Assembly (NCBI RefSeq): GCF_009695935.1
Contig: NZ_VUMY01000002.1
Span: forward strand, 116,789 to 180,788
From: Mobiluncus porci
GTDB lineage: Bacteria > Actinomycetota > Actinomycetes > Actinomycetales > Actinomycetaceae
Direction of reading: 5' to 3'
Length of the DNA: 64,000 bases
Part shown: positions 52,252 through 59,477 of the stretch, one piece after another
How positions within the stretch are numbered: position 1 is the stretch's first letter
Layout: the number at the start of each line of letters is the position of its first letter
Notes under the pieces: model-generated
Told to the model about the DNA's origin: nothing
Databases searched by the model: none
The model's input: only the letters and a program-made list of their open reading frames with translations
Position numbers and translations under genes: made by a program

Positions 52252-53831
52252 TGTTTAGCTCGATTCTTCCTTTCATCGTCAACTCTCCTGTGGTCGAGTG
52301 GGATGCTCTGGCCCCGATTATCGTCATCATGGGTGCGGCTGTACTGGGGACTCTCGTAGAGGCGCTGCCGAGCGCGAAGGTCCGCTACGGCATTAATGCG
52401 ACCTTGATGATTCTCTCCTTGATTGTCGCCCTGGCCCTGGTGGTGTGGCGTTTCCGGACTCTCGGCGAAACTGGCGGGCGCCAGATCGCGATGGGAACCA
52501 TGGTCGAAGACCAGCTCTCTTTGGTTTTCCAAGGGATTCTTCTCGCCGTGGCTTTGCTGGCGGCGCTGGTGGTTCTCGGACGCGCCACGCCCGGTGATGG
52601 ATCTTTCGCCCCGCAGCCCGCTGATATGCCCGGTTCTCCCCAAGAGGACTATGCGGTAAAGACGCGCTACCAGCGAACCGAAATGTTTATCCTCATGCTG
52701 TTCTCGACCGGCGGCATGATGTCGTTCATCGCGGCGGGCAACTTGTTGATGCTCTTTGTGGCTCTCGAAGTCATGAGCTTGCCGCTCTATGTCATGAGCG
52801 CGATGGGTCGGCGTCGCCGCTTGCTTTCTCAAGAAGCTGGCTTCAAATATTTCCTCTTGGGTGCCTATGCTTCGGGCTTCTTCCTCATGGGTATCGCGCT
52901 GATTTACGGCTTTACCGGAACTCTCGGGATTTACTCCATCACCCAGATTGCGACGGTGGCGCCGGGACTGGATTGGATGCTCTTGGTCGGGGTGGCGATG
53001 CTCCTGGTTGGCCTGTTCTTCAAGGTCAGTGCCGTTCCTTTCCACGCTTGGGCTCCCGATGTTTATCAGGGCGCGCCTTCGCCGATTGCAGGCTTCATGG
53101 CTGCGGGAGTCAAGGTCGCGGCCTTCGGGATTCTCGTGCGCCTGTCCATGACACTCTTTGGTTTGTTGTCTTGGGATTTGAGCGTGCTCCTGTGGGTGGT
53201 GATCATCGCGACCATCGTCGTCGGGACCTTCCTCGGTATTGTCCAGACGGACGTCAAGCGCATGTTGGCCTATTCCTCCATCGCCCACGTCGGTTTCATT
53301 CTCGTGGCGCTGATTGGGCTCAGCGTGGGGGCGGCTGCCGCCGTAGAGTTCTACGTCTTGACCTACGGGGTCGCGACTATCGGCGCCTTCGGTCTCATCT
53401 CGATCGTGCGCGACGCGGACGCGGACGGGACCGTGCGAGGGGAGGCCTCTCGCCTCGAGGCGTGGGACGGCTTGGGCAAGCGCCATCCGGCTCTGGCTGG
53501 CGCCATGGCGATTTTCCTCCTGTCTTTCGCGGGTATTCCGTTGACCGGTGGGTTTATCGGTAAGTTCCTCGTCTTCAAAGAAGGCTTGAGCCTCGGCGGT
53601 GGGGCCTTGGTTCTGGTCGGCTTGATTGCCTCGATCGTGACGGCGTTCTTCTACTTCCGCCTCATCCTGCGGATGTACTTTACTGAACCCGGCGAAAACA
53701 CCGCCACCGTCACCTCAACTGACCCGGGCGACATGCTCGTGAAGTTCGTGGTTATCGTGTGTGCAGTGGCAACCGTCGCTCTCGGCCTCGTTGCCCAGCC
53801 GGTTTTGGGATTATTCGCTGCGGTAGCGTAG
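52251..53831 (+). CDS. nuoN: NADH-quinone oxidoreductase subunit N
   Basis: The 526-residue third antiporter-like subunit and last gene of the operon. Markers are LFVALEVMSLPLYVMSAMGR (pump Glu), KVSAVPFHAWAPDVYQGAPS, AYSSIAHVGFILVAL, GIPLTGGFIGKFLVF. The start ATG overlaps the nuoM stop (TAATG). Its end lies 10 bases before the polyprenyl synthase start, with no terminator between them. Confidence 0.95.
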   Translation: MFSSILPFIVNSPVVEWDALAPIIVIMGAAVLGTLVEALPSAKVRYGINATLMILSLIVALALVVWRFRTLGETGGRQIAMGTMVEDQLSLVFQGILLAVALLAALVVLGRATPGDGSFAPQPADMPGSPQEDYAVKTRYQRTEMFILMLFSTGGMMSFIAAGNLLMLFVALEVMSLPLYVMSAMGRRRRLLSQEAGFKYFLLGAYASGFFLMGIALIYGFTGTLGIYSITQIATVAPGLDWMLLVGVAMLLVGLFFKVSAVPFHAWAPDVYQGAPSPIAGFMAAGVKVAAFGILVRLSMTLFGLLSWDLSVLLWVVIIATIVVGTFLGIVQTDVKRMLAYSSIAHVGFILVALIGLSVGAAAAVEFYVLTYGVATIGAFGLISIVRDADADGTVRGEASRLEAWDGLGKRHPALAGAMAIFLLSFAGIPLTGGFIGKFLVFKEGLSLGGGALVLVGLIASIVTAFFYFRLILRMYFTEPGENTATVTSTDPGDMLVKFVVIVCAVATVALGLVAQPVLGLFAAVA

Positions 53832-53834
53832 CCT
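53829..53834 (+). promoter_or_regulatory. -10 hexamer TAGCCT inside the nuoN end
   Basis: It stands 7 bases before the GTG at 53842 and includes the nuoN stop codon. It could give the synthase gene its own leaderless transcript besides read-through from nuo. Confidence 0.35.
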
Positions 53835-53841
53835 TGAATCC

Positions 53842-54891
53842 GTGAGCGAAACCAGAGCAAACTCCGAATCAGCCTCCTCGCGTGAGGAGGCTGATTCGCG
53901 CGAGGCCTTAGAAACGCGGATTCGCGCCGGTTTGGAGGCGGTCGAAACGCGGCTGACCGCGGAAACCAGCACCTTGGATTTTGAGACCACGGATCTGGTG
54001 TCCCATCTGAGGTCTGCCGGTGGGAAACGGATGCGCCCCGTTTTGACGCTCCTGGCAGCGATGCTGGGCGAAACAGGTGACAGTTTCAGCGCTGACGTTA
54101 TCAACGGCGCGGTTGCTGTCGAGCTCACCCACTTGGCGTCGCTCTACCACGATGATTTGATGGATGACGCAACCGTGCGCCGCGGGGTGGAAGCGGCGCA
54201 TCTGAAGTGGAACAACACGCTCGCGGTGATGGCCGGTGACCTGATTTTTGCCCGCTCGTCTCGGATTATTTCGACGCTCGGTCCGCGGTTGGTGGCCCAG
54301 CACGCTACGACTTTCGAGCGGTTGTGTCTGGGACAAATGCACGACATTTTTGGGCCATCTGAGGCCGACGATCCGATTGAGTTCTATATCGGGGTGCTGC
54401 GGGAGAAAACAGGCGCGTTGATTGGAACTGCGGCCCATTACGGGGCCGTGTTGGCCAGATGTTCTGAGGACGTGGTCGCGGCCGTGACCGATTTTGGGGA
54501 GGATCTCGGGGTGGCCTTCCAGATTGCCGATGATGTTTTAGATCTCCAAGCGACAGTCGGGCAATCCGGAAAAACTCCCGGCGCGGATTTGCGTGACGGG
54601 ACGAAGACTTTGCCGGTGCTTTTACTTGAGAAACGTGCCAGCGAGGGGACGGCTTCGGCCTCCGATGCGATGCTGCTTCTCGACATCCAGGACCTGGAGG
54701 GTACCGATGACGACGAGTTGCTTGCGAAGACCGTCGAGAGGTTGGCTCTACATGAAGTGACAGCGCAAACCGTTGAGCTCGCGTCCCAGTGGGTTGACCG
54801 CGCGGTCGCCCACCTGGAAGGAATTCCCGAAAGTGCAGTAAAATCTGCTCTCGTCGATTTCGCCCACCTCCAAATCAACCGCCTGAAGTAG
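53842..54891 (+). CDS. Polyprenyl diphosphate synthase (menaquinone side chain)
   Basis: The 349-residue trans-prenyltransferase has both Asp-rich motifs: the first in LYHDDLMDDATVRRG (about residue 105) and the second in FQIADDVLDLQ (about 228), plus GGKRMRPVLTLL and LCLGQMHDI-type blocks. The chain length made cannot be read with certainty; small or bulky residues before the first motif (LTHLASLY) fit long-chain (hepta- to nonaprenyl) enzymes. Next to nuo and men genes it most likely makes the menaquinone tail. The first 27 residues are a Ser/Glu/Arg-rich extension that includes a repeated SASSREEADS. GTG start. Confidence 0.92.
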   Translation: MSETRANSESASSREEADSREALETRIRAGLEAVETRLTAETSTLDFETTDLVSHLRSAGGKRMRPVLTLLAAMLGETGDSFSADVINGAVAVELTHLASLYHDDLMDDATVRRGVEAAHLKWNNTLAVMAGDLIFARSSRIISTLGPRLVAQHATTFERLCLGQMHDIFGPSEADDPIEFYIGVLREKTGALIGTAAHYGAVLARCSEDVVAAVTDFGEDLGVAFQIADDVLDLQATVGQSGKTPGADLRDGTKTLPVLLLEKRASEGTASASDAMLLLDIQDLEGTDDDELLAKTVERLALHEVTAQTVELASQWVDRAVAHLEGIPESAVKSALVDFAHLQINRLK

Positions 54892-54932
54892 TCCGGAGGG
54901 AGGGCGCGGGCGCACTCAGAGGAGCTTCGCCT

Positions 54933-54956
54933 ACGAAGGCCAATCGTGGCCTTCGT
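54933..54956. terminator. Hairpin between the synthase and the converging SDR gene
   Basis: Perfect 10-base arms ACGAAGGCCA / TGGCCTTCGT flank an ATCG loop, followed by TTTAA on the plus strand. It serves as a likely bidirectional terminator. Confidence 0.7.
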
Positions 54957-54971
54957 TTAACGGCTACTGCT

Positions 54972-55832
54972 CTACTTACGACCGGTGAAATCGTCCATGG
55001 TGTCGGCGACGCCGAAGAATTCCACAATGGCGTCCATGAAAGGAACGGGGAAAGCCTGCAAAATCTGGACGAGACGTACAATCGGGGGATGCACCTTGAA
55101 CTGGGTGCCCTTCTCAATCGCGTCCAAAACCTGGCGGGCCACTTGCTCCGGCGTCAAAATCGGTAGCACCAGCGGGAACTTCGTCTTGACCCCCTCAAAC
55201 ATGCCGGTCGAAATGTAATACGGACAATACAGCAAGGTATGCACCCGCGACCCCATGTGGCGCAGCTCCTGACGTAGTGACTGGGCAAAACCCACCGCCC
55301 CAAACTTCGAGCCGTTGTAATCGGACTGACGCGGCACTCCGACGAGACCCGCCGCTGAGGCAATCGTCACGACCGAGCCGCGGTCGCGGGCAATCATCCC
55401 CGGCAGGAACTGGCGCACCATCCGGTAGTGGGAAATCGTGTTGACCTCGAAAGACCGCTGGACCTCGGCTCCGGTCGTCTCCAAGAAAGGCTTGCCGGTG
55501 ACGATTCCCGCATTGTTGATTAGAATATCCACCCGCCCGTACTCGTCCAAGACCTCGCGGGCCGCCGCCACGACTGCATCCTCGTTAGTGACATCAACGG
55601 TGTAGGCCGAAGCGCGAATCTGGCGACCAGATCCGGCTTCACCAAGGGCCATCTCGGAAATCTCGGCAGCAGTTTGCTCGGCCGCCTCCCCGTTCAAATC
55701 CCACACCACGACGGCTTTCGCCCCGCGGCGGGCTGCCCCCAAAGCCATCAACCTGCCGATACCGGATCCCGCTCCGGTAATCAACACGACTGCGCCCTTG
55801 ACCGGCGCCTTCTTCGGTTTAAAGAACAACAT
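54972..55832 (-). CDS. Short-chain dehydrogenase/reductase
   Basis: The 286-residue classical SDR has the cofactor motif LITGAGSGIGRLMALGAA (TG-x3-GxG), NNAG in ILINNAGIVTG, the catalytic Ser in VVTIASAAGLVG and the YxxxK pair in DYNGSKFGAV. The basic-or-acidic residue after strand 2 (VVWDLNG) suggests NAD(H). The C-terminus resembles retinol-dehydrogenase-like or acyl-chain SDRs with a membrane-near tail (IVRLVQILQAFPVPFMDAIV), but the substrate cannot be given. AAAGGAG stands 7 bases before the ATG. Confidence 0.88.
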   Translation of the reverse strand: MLFFKPKKAPVKGAVVLITGAGSGIGRLMALGAARRGAKAVVVWDLNGEAAEQTAAEISEMALGEAGSGRQIRASAYTVDVTNEDAVVAAAREVLDEYGRVDILINNAGIVTGKPFLETTGAEVQRSFEVNTISHYRMVRQFLPGMIARDRGSVVTIASAAGLVGVPRQSDYNGSKFGAVGFAQSLRQELRHMGSRVHTLLYCPYYISTGMFEGVKTKFPLVLPILTPEQVARQVLDAIEKGTQFKVHPPIVRLVQILQAFPVPFMDAIVEFFGVADTMDDFTGRK

Positions 55833-55900
55833 ATTCCGCTCCTTTGCGTTCGAATACCTGAAATTCTAACGCCGAAGCGCGCAGCTTGCCCCGTAAACGA

Positions 55901-55906
55901 TAGAAT
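55901..55906 (+). promoter_or_regulatory. -10 hexamer TAGAAT
   Basis: It stands 6 bases before the GTG of the signal peptidase gene at 55913. No ribosome site fits, so the transcript is probably leaderless. Confidence 0.55.
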
Positions 55907-55912
55907 CGGGGA

Positions 55913-56698
55913 GTGAATGAAAGTTTGAGCGAGGCCACGGGAGAGATACCGGCGAGAAAAAGCCGGAAATCCGCGAAAGAAAAGAACCAGTCTCCCTGGT
56001 GGAAAGACGTTATCATCGGCGTTCTTATCACAATTGTCCTCACAACTTTCGTCAAAGCCTTCATGTTCCAGCAGTTCAAGATTCCTTCCGAATCGATGGA
56101 GAATACCCTCCAGCGCGGTGACCAGATAGTGGTCTCGGAGATGAAGAACTTCCAGCCGGTCCGTCGCGGTGACATCGTGGTTTTCGAGGATCGCTATGAC
56201 TGGCTGCCCGTAGAGTATAAGGACGACAATCCGACCGGTTTCGACGCGACCGCGGTGGGGCAGGCCGTGGACAAGGGGCTGCGCTTCTTGCGGATTCGCC
56301 CCGAATACGCCGGCGGCTATCTCGTCAAGAGGGTCATCGGGGTGGGCGGCGATGAGGTGAGTTGCTGTAACGAGAAGAACCAAGTCGTCGTCAACGGGGT
56401 GGCGCTTAATGAGCCGTACCTCAAAGACGGGCTCGACTCGATGCCGTTCCCTTTCGATGTGACGGTTCCGCAAGGGAAATACTGGGTGATGGGCGATAAC
56501 CGCGACAATTCGGGAGATTCTCGGTATCACCAAGACGATTTGAACCAGGGATTCGTCGATGAAAACCAGGTGGTGGGCCGCGCCTTGTTGCGATATTTCC
56601 CGCTCGCACGCTGGCAGACTTTCCACAATCCCGGACTCGACAAACTTCCCGAAGCGTCCTCGAAACCGAATCCTCCGAAAGCGGGATCCTCGAAATAA
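55913..56698 (+). CDS. lepB: Signal peptidase I
   Basis: The 261-residue enzyme cleaves Sec signal peptides outside the membrane. It has one N-terminal membrane helix (VIIGVLITIVLTTFVKAFMF), the catalytic Ser in FKIPSESMENTLQRGD (about residue 60), the catalytic Lys in LVKRVIGVGGDEV (about 139) and the MGDNRDNSGDSRYH block. The N-terminal 35 residues are very basic and the C-terminus is Pro/Lys-rich. It would process the lipoprotein-unlike Sec substrates of this window; lipoproteins need signal peptidase II instead. Confidence 0.95.
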   Translation: MNESLSEATGEIPARKSRKSAKEKNQSPWWKDVIIGVLITIVLTTFVKAFMFQQFKIPSESMENTLQRGDQIVVSEMKNFQPVRRGDIVVFEDRYDWLPVEYKDDNPTGFDATAVGQAVDKGLRFLRIRPEYAGGYLVKRVIGVGGDEVSCCNEKNQVVVNGVALNEPYLKDGLDSMPFPFDVTVPQGKYWVMGDNRDNSGDSRYHQDDLNQGFVDENQVVGRALLRYFPLARWQTFHNPGLDKLPEASSKPNPPKAGSSK

Positions 56699-56763
56699 GC
56701 GGGTCTTCTTGCGGAGACGGGGTCTGCGCGGTTGGGACTTATCTTGTCCCGCTTGGTGCCGGT

Positions 56764-57609
56764 TTAGTAGCCGGCCATCTTTTCAAGGCGGCGGATCCGC
56801 TCGTCCATCGGCGGGTGGGTAGAGAATAGATTGCGGACATTGAAGGGATTCGCAATCATCATCGAAGCCACTGTTTGGCGCTCGGGACTTGAAGCCAGTG
56901 GACGGCGCGCAATGCCGGTTTCGAGTTTCTTCAGAGCCGAAGCCAAAGCCAGTGGGTCATTCGCGAGCCTGGCTCCGTCCTCATCGGCATCGAACTCGCG
57001 GGTTCTAGAGATTGAGAACTGAATCAAGGTGGCAGCAAACGGGGCGACCAGGGCTAGCAAAATCCCTGTCCCTCCGTCTTCGCGGTCCCGCCCGCCAAAG
57101 AAGAAGGCGAACTGGGCAATCGAGGTTATAACACCGGCGATTCCTGCTGCCACCGAAGAGGTCAGAATATCGCGGTTGTAGACGTGAGAAAGCTCGTGGC
57201 CGAGCACGGCGCGCAGTTCGCGCAGTTCCAGAAGATCCATGATGCCCTCGGTGACGCAAACCGCAGCGTGCTCCGGGTCGCGTCCAGTGGCGAAGGCGTT
57301 GGGGGTCTTGGTCGGGGCGATGTAGAGGGCGGGCATGGGTTGTCCGGCCTGTTGGGAGAGGCTTTCAACAATTTGGTAAAGCTCGGGGGCTTCGGCTTGA
57401 GTAATGGGGCGCGCCTGCATGGAGCGCAGCGCGATCTTGTCGGAGTTCCAATAACCGACAACGGTTTGAACCAGGGCGATAGCGCCGAAAACGAGAATCC
57501 AGAACCGGTTTCCAGTTCCGCCGGCGATAAGCGCTCCGACGATAAGGAGGACCATCCACAGCAAGCCGATAAGTGCAGCCGTTTTCAACCCGTTGTAATG
57601 ATTTCTCAC
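56764..57609 (-). CDS. htpX: Zinc metalloprotease HtpX
   Basis: The 281-residue M48 protease degrades damaged membrane proteins. The zinc site is HELSH (residues 148-152), with the third ligand Glu in REFDADEDGARLA. Two N-terminal helices (ALIGLLWMVLLIVGALIAG and FWILVFGAIALVQTVVGYW) and two later ones anchor it. ALYIAPTKTPNAFATGRDP is the family-typical block, and STHPPMDERIRRLEKMAGY ends it. GTG start 6 bases after TAGCAT on the minus strand. Confidence 0.95.
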   Translation of the reverse strand: MRNHYNGLKTAALIGLLWMVLLIVGALIAGGTGNRFWILVFGAIALVQTVVGYWNSDKIALRSMQARPITQAEAPELYQIVESLSQQAGQPMPALYIAPTKTPNAFATGRDPEHAAVCVTEGIMDLLELRELRAVLGHELSHVYNRDILTSSVAAGIAGVITSIAQFAFFFGGRDREDGGTGILLALVAPFAATLIQFSISRTREFDADEDGARLANDPLALASALKKLETGIARRPLASSPERQTVASMMIANPFNVRNLFSTHPPMDERIRRLEKMAGY

Positions 57610-57615
57610 AAATTC

Positions 57616-57621
57616 ATGCTA
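57616..57621 (-). promoter_or_regulatory. -10 hexamer TAGCAT
   Basis: On the minus strand it ends 6 bases before the htpX GTG at 57609, fitting a leaderless transcript. Confidence 0.5.
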
Positions 57622-58284
57622 GCAGCCAATTCCCTTTGCTGCTCGGCGAAATCATCGTCCCAAAGTACGATTTTCCGCATCCTTTCCCCTATCCGTCATG
57701 CTCCACGTTCGCTCTGTAGGTCGGGCTCGCGTCGCGGTCGGTGCATTTCTCTTGCCGGTTCGGGCTTGCGTCGCGCGGGAGGGGCTCTTGCAGCCAGCGA
57801 GGGAGTTTTTATTAGGTGCTTCGCGGACGACGGCTAATTGCCGTCGTTTGATCCGCTCCGCCAGTTACGCGGTGGCTCACTCGCGCTCCGCGCGATGCCA
57901 CCGCGCCCACATTGTGTCGGCGTCGCTTCGCTCCCCGCCACAATAGGGCCCTTTCTCAAACGGTGCTTCGCCGGAAACGCTTTCGCGTTTCTTATTCGGC
58001 TCCGCCGTTTTACGCGGCGGCTCGTGTTGCCGCCGCGCCCCGCTGCTGCGAGCCCTCCCGAACGCTCCGCATCGCCCTAGTGAGTGGGTTACGTAACGTG
58101 ATCGTTCACTAGGGGCCGAGCGGTCGTCCCCCAAGCGGCTCCGAGACCCACAAACCGGAAGTGAATGCGACGCGAGCACGAACCTGACCCGACCGACGGC
58201 CAAGCGGCTCCGAAGCACAAAGTAACCAATACCGAGCGTCCGCGGACAACAGCCGGCAGAGGGGTGATCACGCGGCTTTACGCG

Positions 58285-58290
58285 TAAGAT
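58285..58290 (+). promoter_or_regulatory. -10 hexamer TAAGAT
   Basis: It stands 8 bases before the ATG at 58299, close to leaderless spacing. AAGGA lies only 2 bases from the ATG, too near for a normal ribosome site. Confidence 0.45.
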
Positions 58291-58298
58291 TAAGGACG

Positions 58299-59339
58299 AT
58301 GGAAAAGAGACGAGACCTAGCGAAGCTGCCGAAAGCGCATCTCCACCTGCACTTCACCGGCGCCATGCGCCCCGCGACCCTCCTGGAACTGGCAAAAGAG
58401 CAGGGCGCGCGCCTCCCAAAATTCATGGGCGAAGGCGACCCGCTCCATGTTCCGGCTGATGAACGCGGCTGGTTTCGGTTCCAGCGCTCCTACGATCTCG
58501 CCCGCGCCTTGGTGAACTCCGAAGCCATCATGCGGCGGATTATCCGCGAGGCTGCCGAAGACGATGCTAGGGAGGGTTCCCGCCGTCTCGAAATCCAGGT
58601 TGACCCCACTTCCTACGCCCCCCACGTGGGCGGTCTCACGCCGGCTCTCGAGATTATCCTTGACGAAGCCCGCGCCACGACTCGAGAGACCGGCGTGGAA
58701 GTCGGGGTCATTGTAGCGGCCTCCCGCACCCGCAACCCGCTTGACGCCCGGACTCTCGCCAGGCTCGCTGCCCACTATGCGGGAGACCAGCCCGGAGAAG
58801 TCATCGGTTTCGGTCTTTCAAATGACGAGCGCGCTGGAGTGACCGCCGAGTTCGCCCCGGCCTTCAAAATCGCCAAGCGCGGCGGGCTCACCCTGGTCCC
58901 CCACGGAGGCGAACTGCTCGGGCCGGCACACGTCCGCGAGGTGGTGCGCGATCTGCACCCGAATCGTCTCGGCCACGGGGTGCGACTCGCGGAGGATCCT
59001 GAGCTTCTGAAACGCGTTATCGACAAGAACATTGCTCTAGAAGTCTGTCCCGCCTCCAACGTGTCGCTCGGGGTTTACGCGACCCTCCAGGACGTCCCCC
59101 TTGCTGAATTGGCAAAAGCCGGCGCCACCATCGCGCTCGGGGCGGACGATCCGTTGCTGTTTTTGTCCCGACTGTTGGATCAATACGAAAGCGCTCGCGA
59201 GGATCACGGTTTCACCGATTCTGAGCTCGCAGATCTCGCCCGTGCCTCTGTTCGCGCCTCCCTAGCATCGCCCGACACCAAGAAAAAACTCCAAGAAGAC
59301 ATCGATAGTTGGCTAAACAGCTCGCCAACTAAAGAATAG
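58299..59339 (+). CDS. add: Adenosine deaminase-like amidohydrolase
   Basis: The 346-residue TIM-barrel enzyme of the adenosine/adenine deaminase family. Zinc ligands are His16 and His18 in KAHLHLHFTGAMRP; later come LTLVPHGGELLGP (His), RLGHGVRLAEDPELL, LEVCPASNVSLGVY and the Asp pair in LGADDPLLF. The usual Asp or Glu after the HxH is a Thr here (HFTG), which I believe is normal in an actinobacterial subfamily, but I cannot check it. It deaminates adenosine or a related purine; the exact substrate is unproven. Confidence 0.85.
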   Translation: MEKRRDLAKLPKAHLHLHFTGAMRPATLLELAKEQGARLPKFMGEGDPLHVPADERGWFRFQRSYDLARALVNSEAIMRRIIREAAEDDAREGSRRLEIQVDPTSYAPHVGGLTPALEIILDEARATTRETGVEVGVIVAASRTRNPLDARTLARLAAHYAGDQPGEVIGFGLSNDERAGVTAEFAPAFKIAKRGGLTLVPHGGELLGPAHVREVVRDLHPNRLGHGVRLAEDPELLKRVIDKNIALEVCPASNVSLGVYATLQDVPLAELAKAGATIALGADDPLLFLSRLLDQYESAREDHGFTDSELADLARASVRASLASPDTKKKLQEDIDSWLNSSPTKE

Positions 59340-59477
59340 GCGATAAAATAGGGCATGTTACCCTGGACTCCTGGATGGCGGGTTTCTTGACCGGTAACAG
59401 TGATACCGTGGGCGGCATCAAAGAACCGCGGCCGGTAACGCAAGCCCCGGCACTAGACCACCGACAAGGAGTGAACA
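59340..59477. promoter_or_regulatory. Upstream region of the Gly/Tyr-tail protein
   Basis: The gap of about 140 bases ends with AAGGAG 6 bases before the GTG at 59478. GATAAAATAGG at about 59341-59351 could hold a -10 (TAAAAT). No reading frame is seen. Confidence 0.4.

Larger units (their letters stand above)
57610..58298. other. Intergenic region of about 690 bases, no gene
   Basis: I see no convincing reading frame; frames here are short and have odd composition. The DNA is full of short GC-rich inverted motifs (for example GGTGGC/GCCACC and TTACGCGG). A notable palindrome has arms CCCTAGTGA (58075-58083) and TCACTAGGG (58106-58114), with GTTACGTAAC near its centre. The TAGCAT at 57616-57621 is the htpX -10. 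Near the end lies the promoter of the deaminase gene. Confidence 0.5.

Noticed and set aside
52014..53486. Minus-strand frame of 490 codons opposite nuoM-nuoN
   Set aside because: It is antisense to two genes with clear antiporter motifs.
58316..58360. Loss of an active-site acid in the deaminase (Thr after HxH)
   Set aside because: The His pair, CPASN and DDP motifs are intact, and I recall HFTG in other actinobacterial members, so I do not call it inactive.
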